Under the pieces are notes generated by a model. That model saw only the letters and a program-made list of their open reading frames with translations, had not been told where the DNA came from and ran no database searches. 64,000 nucleotides of DNA from Deinandra increscens subsp. villosa (taxonomy: Eukaryota > Streptophyta > Magnoliopsida > Asterales > Asteraceae): NCBI GenBank assembly GCA_039602395.1, contig JBCNJP010000003.1, forward strand, positions 64,036,278 through 64,100,277, in the 5' to 3' direction. This document shows positions 32,002 to 41,491 of this stretch, piece by piece; positions within the stretch are counted from its first letter, which is position 1; each line of letters begins with the position of its first letter. Both the position numbers and the translations under genes were made by a program.

Positions 32002-32580
32002 CCCAGTATATTATTAATTATGTGTAGAATGTGTCCTTGGTTGTCAGCCAGGATCCTTTTACATTTTGCTTTACAGGTTTCTAAAGGCAGGATGCCGAAA
32101 GGACTCTACCAACCTATTCGGTCGGGATTCTTGTAAGGATCCTGAAGCAGGACATGGAGAAGATTCCTTTAATTTATCTGATCAGGATTCCTGTTAGAAT
32201 CCTGAAGAAAGACACTCAGAAGGTTATAAAACTCGACGTGAACAGGATTCTTGTCAGAATCCCGAAGCAAAGTACTCTAAGACCTATAAGGTAACTTATT
32301 AGGATTCCTGCGAGGATTCATGATAGGATTCTCGATTATGTAAAGGATGTTGCCCAAGGTAAATCTAATAGGTCTGGATGTTATTATGGTTATTTCGTTT
32401 AACTTATTTGACCTTGGCCATACAAAGGTTTCTAATTTCGCTTCAGAGTTAGTAACCGACTTATGTGATTTTTTTAGATTAACTATTTATGACAAATTTC
32501 TAAAAGGCACAAATAAAATACGAAGTACATTTGAAATAAACAAAATGCGGTTATATTATTAACATACTAAAGCTGGATTT
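32002..32580 (+). repeat. Tat 3' untranslated region, second part, with 60-bp tandem repeats
   Basis: Between about 32100 and 32325 three to four units of ~60 bp repeat. Each contains a short hairpin with GGATTC and GAATCC (or GGATCC) arms: 32125-32142, 32185-32202, 32245-32262, and a diverged one near 32302. The following 32340-32580 is AT-rich with no assignment. Confidence 0.65.
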
Positions 32581-32704
32581 GAGCTTCCCGAAGCTTCGTC
32601 CTGAAAACTTCAGGATCCCTCCACTCGGGAAGCTCGTAGGTCAAAAGTTCGTTAGGAATCCTGGCTTCGTCTTGCAAACCGCAAGATCCCTCCACCAGGA
32701 TTCC
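32581..32704. ncRNA. Two tandem double-stem structured units (putative RNA structure)
   Basis: Unit 1 (32581-32635): outer stem GAGCTTCCCGA/TCGGGAAGCTC, inner stem TCCTGAA/TTCAGGA with a three-base loop. Unit 2 (32655-32704): outer stem GGAATCCTGG/CCAGGATTCC, inner stem TCTTGC/GCAAGA with a five-base loop. In both, the 5' internal loop contains CTTCG and the 3' internal loop TCCCTCCA, while all stems differ in sequence yet pair perfectly. The units lie downstream of the antisense ORF's stop (32819), so they would be in its 3' UTR, or on the sense strand in the Tat 3' UTR. Whether they are transcribed is unknown. Confidence 0.5.
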
Positions 32705-32818
32705 CGACCATTGTTTGTTGTTACTTGTTCAAGATTGTTTTAGGGAACGACAAAAGAAAATAAATTGTTTTGGGATGCCAACATCATTCACAAACACATG
32801 CAGACTAAAAAAGTAGGC

Positions 32819-34534
32819 TCAGACCGTTGATATATCCTCATCGCCCATTGCCTTCTCGGGAACCTCCGGCTTCCCGCCAGCATCTTCTTCGTCTGCCTTC
32901 TCCTCAACCTTTTCCTCGACCTTCTCCTCCAGCTTATCCTTGCCGTGCACAACCAGATCACCTCCAGCAGCCTTGGGCTCGGGAGCCTTCTCCTTGCTGG
33001 CCGGCTTCTCAGCCTTCTCCAGTCTTTCCAAGGAGAGCTTCCAGGCATCCACCGTCCGTTTAGAACAGGTAGACCCTTCGGCCTCAGCTTCTGCAGCCAT
33101 CTTCAGCATTGCCTAAAGAACATTACGGGCAGCCGACTGCTTGCCGATAGCAGACTCTTTCAATAAAGCAGCCTCATACTTGAGCCGCTGCTCATCCATT
33201 TTGTGCTCATAGTGGCGAGTCTTGCCTTCAGCTATCTCCCCCTGGATACGGATGGTATCCCTAGCCTCATCCAGCTTCCTTTGGACCTCAGCAAGCCTGG
33301 TTTACGTGTCCATGCAATAAGTGCTCAGCTGCCCGAGACCCTGCAAAAAAGAAGCAAAGATTAGGAATCTCAACCGGACGCCACGTATTATTAACTCTTA
33401 GGAATCCTAAGGTACAACTTACCATTTTTGTCATTGTGTGCAGGCTTAGAAGCTTGTTGCTGGTCTCAACAGGGCTCAGTCCCTCATAGCTTTCCAGGTA
33501 AACGACGCTCTCTGGGGTCTTCCTCTTCTTGCTGGAGGAAGTAGCCTTAGGTCTGCTGGTAGGCGCCGGATGCTGGTTACAGGTTCAGCCTTCTCTTCTT
33601 TCACCACCAGAAAGGAGGTCAAGTCGTCAAGGGAGAATCCGGAACCTGATAATAAAAAGTTGTCAATATCGAGATGCTCGTAATTGGAAATATCACAGAG
33701 CATCAGGAATCTTAATACTTAGTAGACATGTTGACTTGGGTATGATCGACGGAGCAGCTGTGCTCACTGGTTGCGCTCTCAATAGCGAATGTCCTCTCAG
33801 CAACCGGGATCTCCAGTAAGGATGTGAGCTTCTTAATGGAATCTTTACCAACACTGATCAACTTCTCGAACTTGGGAGCTGTGAAAAACAAAAACAAAAT
33901 GCAAATTAGTAACCGCTGGGATTCTTAATTAATTTGCATGTGTCGGCATCCTACGCTTCAAAACCCACTTCATCGGTAACTCATTGCCATGGGGAATTGA
34001 TTCGCGCTTCACAAAGAATAACTTCTTCTTCCAGTTATGGTCATTGTCAGACGCACGAGGAATCAGTTGGGTGTTAAAGGTGCGAGCTTGGAGTACGAAC
34101 CGACTGCAGCCGTGGGTTCTCATGTTATAAGCAGAACAGGCCTCAGGGATTCCCATGTCCAGGTCCTTGGAATTGTTCAGATTATCAAGAGAAATAAAAT
34201 GCGCCACACCATGGGCATTGTTTGGGAGTAGGAAAGACCGGTGACCTCAAAGAACTTGTTCACAATGTCAGGAAAAGGGTATGACATACCGAGAAGAAAA
34301 GGGTAATAGAGAAAACAGACCCAGGTAGCAGAAACAAAATCAGCCTTCAAACGAATCGAACTTCCGAATGATCATCGACCTCGGAATCAGACCGGAATCC
34401 TTCAACGATTGGATTTCCTGGTCGGTAAACTCGCAGGTTTCCTCGTCGCAGGAGGGGAGAATCCCTTGATCGATGAAATCATCGATGTTGGGAGAAGCGG
34501 AGGAGGAAGCAGATCGAGTACCCTTTTTCGCCAT
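32819..34534 (-). pseudogene. Antisense multi-exon ORF of the Tat element (Transposase_28-like), decayed
   Basis: On the strand opposite gag-pol, between pol and the 3' LTR. Exon 1 starts MAKKGTRSASSS at 34534 and contains VCFLYYPFLLGMSYPFPD and WKKKLFFVKRESIP. This pattern resembles the putative plant transposon protein (Transposase_28 type) found in antisense ORFs of Tat elements such as Grande. Three GT-AG introns are visible: 33954-33879 (ends tttttcacag after a ttactaat branch-like site), 33718-33646 (ends tattatcag) and 33422-33341 (gtaagt...ttgcag). Exon 3 is Lys/Ser-rich. Exon 4 is a Glu/Lys-rich coiled-coil-like tail ending GDEDISTV. Frameshifts in exon 1 (two) and exon 3 (one), and two stops in exon 4, break it. 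Function is unknown. Confidence 0.6.
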
Positions 34535-34790
34535 TATAGAATTGAATGAGAGAAAGGAAATCGAAACTGACCTGGTTATAGCGAAGAGTTTCCGTTCGAA
34601 TAAAGTGAAGAACTTATGGTTAGTAAAGCTAGTATTTTAAGAGAGTTATGATGGCAATCAAATCAAATGGGAAGCCGTGAATTACGTCCAATTATAACCG
34701 AATTTACCGTCTCAAACGCCGTTAAAAAGAGGGTTTTTTAATCTCGCCACCTGTAAATCTTATCCATAGCCACCGAGATTTAGGGGCAAT
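34535..34790 (+). other. Region between antisense ORF and 3' LTR, with polypurine tract
   Basis: Upstream flank of the antisense ORF, where its promoter would lie, although no clear TATA box was found. It ends in gagatttaggggcaat, a weak purine tract immediately before the 3' LTR start TGTTAGGGGTTG at 34791. Confidence 0.55.
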
Positions 34791-35238
34791 TGTTAGGGGT
34801 TGATTTTCAGGATGCTCATCAAGAAGCTCAAGCAGTTCAGGAATCCGAAAACAGTTTGGGAATCCTATCAATTCAGGTATCCTGAATTTACGGTATATGT
34901 CTAACCTCTATTTTACCTCGTGTTTAATTGTTTGTAGGTGGTAACAGACTCTCAACTAACTCCTAAAGACTCGGACTAAGATGACTAATACGTGGATCAG
35001 TGGGTCGATCCTGCTTCAACGGTCAAGAAAGTGGGAAGAAGAGATCTCGGGAATCCCGGACAGTTAGTTACCTTGTTTTTTATATATTAAATCGAGGATT
35101 CGATTAATAGGAACACACACACAACGCACTCTCTAGCTCAGTTAAGACTGCAAAGCATTGTATCACATAGTCTTGATCGATCAAACCTCTAACCCTTTGT
35201 AATCTTTCATTTTATCAATAATATTGACTAGGAGGCAG
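34791..35238 (+). repeat. Tat 3' LTR, truncated by another insertion
   Basis: Matches the first 448 bp of the 5' LTR (9761-10208) with scattered substitutions, then stops at ggaggcag, where a Copia-family LTR begins. About 190 bp are missing or lie beyond the assembly gap. Confidence 0.85.
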
Positions 35239-35289
35239 TGTTAGAGCATATTCCTATGCTAACGTGTGTCTCGTGTATTGTATTCTAAT
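35239..35289 (+). repeat. Fragment of a third Copia-family LTR running into the gap
   Basis: TGTTAGAGCATATTCCTATG matches the terminus of the inner element's LTR (reverse complement of 21121-21140), and the following bases also match (gtgtctcgtgtattgtat). This marks another insertion of that family in the Tat 3' LTR. Its remainder and right-hand duplication are hidden by the Ns. Confidence 0.75.
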
Positions 35290-35789
35290 NNNNNNNNNNN
35301 NNNNNNNNNNNNNNNNNNNNNNNNNNNNNNNNNNNNNNNNNNNNNNNNNNNNNNNNNNNNNNNNNNNNNNNNNNNNNNNNNNNNNNNNNNNNNNNNNNNN
35401 NNNNNNNNNNNNNNNNNNNNNNNNNNNNNNNNNNNNNNNNNNNNNNNNNNNNNNNNNNNNNNNNNNNNNNNNNNNNNNNNNNNNNNNNNNNNNNNNNNNN
35501 NNNNNNNNNNNNNNNNNNNNNNNNNNNNNNNNNNNNNNNNNNNNNNNNNNNNNNNNNNNNNNNNNNNNNNNNNNNNNNNNNNNNNNNNNNNNNNNNNNNN
35601 NNNNNNNNNNNNNNNNNNNNNNNNNNNNNNNNNNNNNNNNNNNNNNNNNNNNNNNNNNNNNNNNNNNNNNNNNNNNNNNNNNNNNNNNNNNNNNNNNNNN
35701 NNNNNNNNNNNNNNNNNNNNNNNNNNNNNNNNNNNNNNNNNNNNNNNNNNNNNNNNNNNNNNNNNNNNNNNNNNNNNNNNNNNNNNNNN
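35290..35789. other. Assembly gap of exactly 500 Ns
   Basis: A run of 500 unknown bases, a typical placeholder of unknown true length. Left flank: start of a Copia-family LTR. Right flank: leader of a chromovirus unit. Any open frame spanning it is meaningless. Confidence 0.95.
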
Positions 35790-35999
35790 CGAGTCTTAGT
35801 GCACCTGTGGGTAGGAATGGCAGTTTGCAAGGCTGTAACTTCTACCGACCTTACACTAAACCTCGATTACTTCTAACATACAAATTTTCAGCCTAGATCA
35901 CAAATTGGTTCATGCAATACTTAGAGGTCCAACTAGGTTCAAGCTTAGGGGCTCTAAGAACGCCTAATTTTGCTGGAACCTTTGGCTCTGATACCAACC
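35790..35999 (-). other. Leader and primer-binding site of a unit lost in the gap
   Basis: Identical by eye to the LTR-proximal leader of the other units (compare 44719-44928). It includes the primer-binding site complement ggctctgatacca at 35984-35996. It shows that at least one more unit lies to the left. Confidence 0.85.
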
Positions 36000-38320
36000 T
36001 GTCACACCCCCCTCCGCCGCCCCCTGCTAGGTGCGGGGGAGGGTGTGGGACCGGCTGTCCGCATCAGTTCCCGAGGTACCAACTAAACAACAACACACAA
36101 GCATACATAACGGACATCCAGTCCTCACAGTGAAACCCTAGGCCGACTCTAAATGAGGATGCACAGAGCACCTCTTAGCCGACCTGATAGAATCGATAAC
36201 CACCGGATATGGCCCAGGACAAAACAAACAAGAGATACATTATTACAAGGGAAACATAGTCATAACAGGTCTTCAGAAACAAACATCATTCGTTTATTAT
36301 ACAGAGCCCTATCCATAGTGACAACAACCATCAGAATATTCCAAGTTCAGATTAGGTCCACACCTACACTTGCTTACCTGCAACATAAGTCAATCACAAA
36401 GTCAACAACATACGTTGTTGGTGAGTCGTAACTACCATCATCACATTAACAGTTTTCAACACATACAGATTATGAATTTATCATGCCGCACCCAAGGTCA
36501 ACACTCAGATACTCTACGGGCACGTTGCGCGTAGCCATACGCCCTCTACGAGTAGTTTTTAAGTTCAACATATAAGTACATATTCCCCCTAGTAAATTAA
36601 TACTAGAGGATCCGGGTGAATATGGATCGTTCAACTATATCGACCGCTATAATCCCTTATATGTCTAGTGGTCTCAACCTTAATGACCAGAAAGTCTCTA
36701 ATGACCCTTACAGGGCATTCTGACTCACAGTGTTCGACAAGATAAGCATAACAGATATAACAGATACTTTAGAGCAACCATGTGATCTCAAATAGTTAAC
36801 TAATGAAGGAAGTCAGAGGACTCACACCAATGAAGTCAGAAACAGAGTTCAGTAAAGGTTGCAATCCAAGATTCACTAGAATATCCTATCTTCGGTTTCT
36901 AGCAACCTATCAGAATTATCATGTATATCCAAGTCATATACAATGCTAACATGTCCATAAACCATCTTAGGTTCAAAGTATCACTAATTACAGTCATTAG
37001 ATCAACCGGTTTAGTTTTTGGTTCATCTAAAAATCGACAAAACATTCTGTCATTTTCCTTCATAGGCGTACCGCCTGGAAATTTACATTTCTGGGCGGTA
37101 CGCGTCAAATGGCAATCCGAGTTCCTGATTTCAAATCCGGGCGTACCGCCCTGATCCATATACTTTTGGGCGGTACGCTGTAATTTGTTGATTCTGGCTC
37201 CTGTTTTATTTTTCTGGGCGTACCGCTCTGCATGCAGAGATTTTGGGCGGTACGCCCCTGTCTGGCCCGACTATTTTGTCTTTTAGTGCCATTTTTACAT
37301 TTTGTCGTTTTTGGGCCAGAGTCATTTGGGGAATCCATAGTATACCATATTGGAGTTGTTCAGCAGTTTGTTTGTGGTCTATAGTCCTAATCAAAACATA
37401 ACCCCAACTTTCCGAGCTTTCCATTTATGGTAAATTTCATCAATTCAACTCCCGATTCATACAAATATCATTTGGGACAAAACTCTTGTGACTCAATAAC
37501 TTATTTCCACATTAGGATCACTGATCAAGTCTGGGTTTGTTCATCCATTCATTAAATGTTTCCAATTATAGGAAAAATTAACATGCATGCTTAGAAGGGT
37601 TGTACCTTATGGAGGAATTCTTGTACAACCGAGCTTTTCTGATTTCCTTGTTCTCTCAAGTCCCCAATTCAACTTCCAGGAGCAAATCCCTGATTGCATG
37701 CATGATCCATAACCATTTTGTGAGGGTATGATCTTAAAGAAACCCTAATTAACTTTCTTAAGCAAAAATCAAGACATCCTTACCTTGATTAACCTTGAAT
37801 TTGGTTTCCACACACCTTGATCATCCCAATATGCATAACCACAGTTGCATTCATGAGTGTTAAGACTTTGAGTGGAGGTTTCTTCAAGTAAACATGTGAT
37901 TAATGATGAAGATGGTTGAAGGAATACTTACCCTTGATGATCTCCTTTTCCTTTAGCTCAAAGGGCTTGGATTCTGTGGGAACAGAGGTCTGGAGCAGTA
38001 ATGGAGGGTTCTGGCCGAGTGTGATCAGAAATCACAAGTGTACAATAGATATAAAGGCCAAAATCCTTGTTTTTAACGAACTGGAATCGAGGCGTACCGC
38101 CCCAAAATGTCCCATTTGGGGCGTACCGCCCGGATTTTGAGGTAGCGGGTATGCGGGGATCCGATGGGTTCCGCAACCCGACCCGTTTACCAAGCGGGTC
38201 GCGTACCGCCTAGGATTTCCTAATCCTAGGCGTACCGCCTCAAATTGTGATTCAGAAATTTTTGAATATTTCTCATTTGAAAATTCCAGCTCGGATCATG
38301 TTTTAGGTACAAAGGTTACA
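36000..38320 (-). repeat. Chromovirus LTR1 (type A)
   Basis: Plus strand TGTCACACCCCCC...AAAGGTTACA, 2321 bp. The promoter-like TATA (gatataaa, 38048-38055, read on the minus strand) has palindromic GGCGTACCGCC words immediately upstream in element orientation (38090-38240). They include inverted repeats CGCCCCAAAATG/CATTTGGGGCG (38098-38123, one-base bulge) and CCTAGGATT/AATCCTAGG (38209-38230). A second cluster of the word is at about 37065-37260. Type A marks: gttgcgcgtagcc, gatactttagagc, ttcagattagg. Confidence 0.9.
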
Positions 38321-38335
38321 TTCTCTCCCCCTTAA
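38321..38335 (-). other. Polypurine tract, internal 1
   Basis: ttctctcccccttaa on the plus strand, a purine run in element orientation, abuts LTR1. Equivalent tracts start at 47250 and 56187. Confidence 0.8.
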
Positions 38336-38364
38336 AGGAATTCCGTCCTGGAATTCGTTAGGCA

Positions 38365-41300
38365 CTAATTGAATAGTTGGGGGTATTTTCTCTTCATGTC
38401 TACTTCGGATTCCCACGTATATTCGGGACCGCGTCTAGCATCCCACTTGACTTTCACCATTGGAATCCTTTTCTTACGTAGCTTCTTTGTGATCCGTTCC
38501 ATTATTTCAATGGGCTGTTCTGTGTAGTTCAACTTTTTATCAATTTTGATTTCTTTTAACGGAACCGCAAGAGCTTCATCTACCATACATTTCCGTAAGT
38601 TCGATACGTGAAACACGTGGTGGACTCCGCTAAGCTCTTCAGGTAATTCTAACTGATAAGCCACTTCTCCGAATCTTGATATTATCTTGAAAGGTCCGAT
38701 ATATCGTGGACTTAATTTTCCTCTTTTGCCAAAACGAATTATACCCTTCCAAGGTGATATTTTCAACATCACCATGTCTCCCTCTACAAACTCAAGTGGT
38801 CTCCTACGCTGATCTGCGTAACTCTTTTGTCGGTCCTGACCGGTTTTAAGCCTTTTACGGATCTCCCTAATCTTTTCTGTAGTTTCCATGATCAGCTCAG
38901 GTCCTGTAAGTTGGCCCTCTCCCACTTCAGAGCAGCACACTGGTGTTCGGCATTTTCTACCATATAATGCCTCAAACGGAGCCATTTGAATACTGGTATG
39001 GTAGCTATTATTATATGAAAACTCGACTAGTGGAAGATGGTCATCCCAACTTCCTCCAAATTCGATAACACAAGATCTTAGCATATCTTCTAGGGTTTGA
39101 ATCGTTCTCTCACTCTGTCCATCCATTTGGGGATGATAGGCTGTACTAAATTTTAATTTGGTCCCCATTGCTTCTTGAAAACTTCGCCAAAAGTGAGAGG
39201 TGAATCTGCTATCTCTACATAGGCGGCAATTGCCTTTTTCATTCCTGGCCACCAATAATTAGCCCTCAAATTCTGATACATTTTGTCGCCTCTTGGATGA
39301 AGCATGTACTTAGACTTGTGAGCTTCTCGAAGGATTACATCACGTAGACCTCCTTCCTTAGGCACCCATATGCGTTTGCCTAGTCTAAGGATGCCCTCCG
39401 TTTCTTTTGTCAATTTTCTTACAACAGTCATCATCTCGTCCCACTCGACGTTGGAGTCAGCCATCTGTTTCTTTTGTGCTTCAATGATTTCTCCAATTAA
39501 ATCCACACTTACGTCTAATCTCAAGGCTCGAACTCTCAATGGATTAACTCTTTCCTTCCTGCTTAATGCATCTGCCACTACATTGGCCTTGCCTGGGTGG
39601 TATTTGATCTCGCAATCATAGTCACTCAGCACTTCCATCCAGCGTCGTTGTCGCATATTTAACTCTTTTTGACTGAACAGATGCTGTAAACTTTTATGAT
39701 CGGAGTATACCACAAATTTGGCTCCATATAGGTAGTGTCTCCAAATTTTAAGAGCAAAGACTATTGCTCCTAACTCCAAGTCGTGAGTGGTGTAATTCTT
39801 TTCATGCTTTTTGAGTTGTCTGGATGCATATGCGATTACTTTATCTTTCTGCATCAGAACACATCCGAGTCCATTGAAACAGTATACCACAAAGTATTCG
39901 GTACCTTCTGCTAATGAAAGTATAGGAGCAGAGCTCAACTTCTGTTTAAGCAACTCAAAAGCGTTGGTGTGCTTCGGATTCCAATCAAACTTCACAATTT
40001 TCTGAGTAAGGGAAGTCTATGGTGTGGCTATCTTTGAGAAATCTTGAATAAATCTTCGATAATAACCAGCTAGTCCTAAGAAACGCCGAATTTCGGTAGG
40101 ACTCTTTGGTTGCTCCCACTTTGCAATAGCTTCCACTTTTGCTAGGTCTACTTGAATTCCGGTTTTGCAACAATGTGACCCAGAAATTGCACCTCTCTTA
40201 ACCAAAAGTCACATTTGGAAAATTTTGCATAAAGTTTCTCGGATCGCAATAATTCTAATATCGTTCTCAGATGTTCACCATGTTCTTCTCGGGTGCGAGA
40301 TTAAATCAGAATGTCATCGATAAACACAATCACAAACTTGTCGAGGTATGGTTTGCACACCCGGTTCATTAAATCCATGAATATTGCTGGCGCATTAGTT
40401 AATCCAAAAGGCATAACCGTAAATTCATAATGGCCATATCTTGTTCTAAATGCCGTTCTCGGAACGTCTTCTTCGCGAACTCTAACTTGATGATATCCGG
40501 ATCTCAAATCGATCTTGGAGAAATAACTGGCTCCTTGCAATTGATCAAACAAGTCATCAATTCTAGGCAAAGGGTATTTATTTTTGATAGTTACACGATT
40601 TAGGTCACGATAATCAATGCACATCCGCATCGTGCCATCCTTCTTTTTCACAAAAAGAACCGGCGCTCCCTAAGGTGAAGAGCTGGGCTTAATGAAACCT
40701 TTATCGAGAAGTTCCTGAAGTTGACTCCTTAATTCTTGCATTTCTGAAGGTGCGAGTCGGTACGGTGCTTTTGCTATCGGAGATGTTCCCGGTTCAAGCT
40801 CGATTTGAAACTCCACTTGTCGTTTTGGAGGCAATCCTGGTAGTTCATCTGGAAACACATCAGGATATTCTGAGACTATGGGTACCTCTTCCAATTTCTT
40901 TTCTCGAGGTGCCTCAACCAGATTTGCTAGATATGCTTGATCACCCTTGCGAATACACTTTCCCACTTTCAATCTGGAGATTATCCTCATTGGTTTTGTT
41001 TTCCTATCTCCAATGATTGTGTGAATCTTATCATCTGCAGACTTCAACTCCAAAACTTTTTCGGCACAACGAATATTTGCTTGATATCGCGTGAGCCAAT
41101 CCATTCCGAGCACGATGTCGAATTCACTTAGATCCATGGGTAGGAGTTCTAAATTGAAAGTGGTGTTCTCATGCTCTAAACGACAGTCCTTAACTACTTT
41201 GGAGATATTAATCTTTTGGCCATTAGCAGTTTCTACAACATAGGGTATATTTAACTTATGTGCCGCATATTTTAGTCTAGGTACACAAGTAGAGGATATA

Positions 41301-41491
41301 AAACTTCTATTGGCACCAGAATCAAATAGAATGCTAACAATCATGTTATTAACTGAAAACATACCGGAGATCACGTCGTCATTCACACGTGCCTCTTCGG
41401 CTGTCATGATATAGAGTCGGGGTTTACCTTTCGAAGTTCCAGTGCCTTTGTTCTTATCATCTTTTCCGTTCTTCCTTTGCGGACATTCCAA
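38365..41491 (-). pseudogene. Chromovirus pol, internal 1: protease, RT, RNase H, integrase, chromodomain-like end
   Basis: Reading from 41491: protease with FDSGANRSFIS (about 41310), RT start GFIKP and KKKDGTMRMCIDYRDLN (about 40600-40650), and RT catalytic VFIDDIL (about 40301-40325). RNase H runs from about 39990. Integrase is in two pieces, then a chromodomain-like C-terminus (MVKVKWDARRGPEYTWE, then YPQLFN) ending at 38365. Breaks: a stop at about 40671-40673, a stop just after FIDDILI (about 40300), frameshifts near 40165 and 40015, a 9-bp deletion taking the RNase H DAS motif (about 39880), and an integrase deletion at about 39205-39215. The same breaks occur in internal 3. Confidence 0.9.

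Larger units (their letters stand above)
9761..35238 (+). mobile_element. Tat-lineage Ty3/Gypsy element, split by nested insertions
   Basis: The 5' LTR (9761-10399) and a truncated 3' LTR (34791-35238) match each other along their length with scattered differences. Between them lie a Lys-type primer-binding site, gag, protease, RT, RNase H, a second RNase H and integrase, a repeat-rich 3' region, and an antisense ORF before the polypurine tract. Subtracting the two nested elements and their duplications leaves roughly 10.5 kb, in the usual size range for Tat elements. Dual RNase H and extra ORFs between pol and the 3' LTR are established traits of the Tat lineage. Multiple stops and frameshifts make this copy inactive. 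Confidence 0.85.

Noticed and set aside
32819..33166. Pro/Ser-rich ORFs on the plus strand over the antisense gene's last exon
   Set aside because: Shadow frames of the Glu/Lys-rich antisense exon.
35264..35896. Open frames on both strands across the N run
   Set aside because: They consist almost wholly of unknown residues; the gap has no coding information.
36899..37424. Small ORFs inside the chromovirus LTRs (also at 45827, 54767 and 63469)
   Set aside because: They lie on the U5 side of LTRs, run through the GGCGTACCGCC words on both strands, and repeat only because the LTR repeats.
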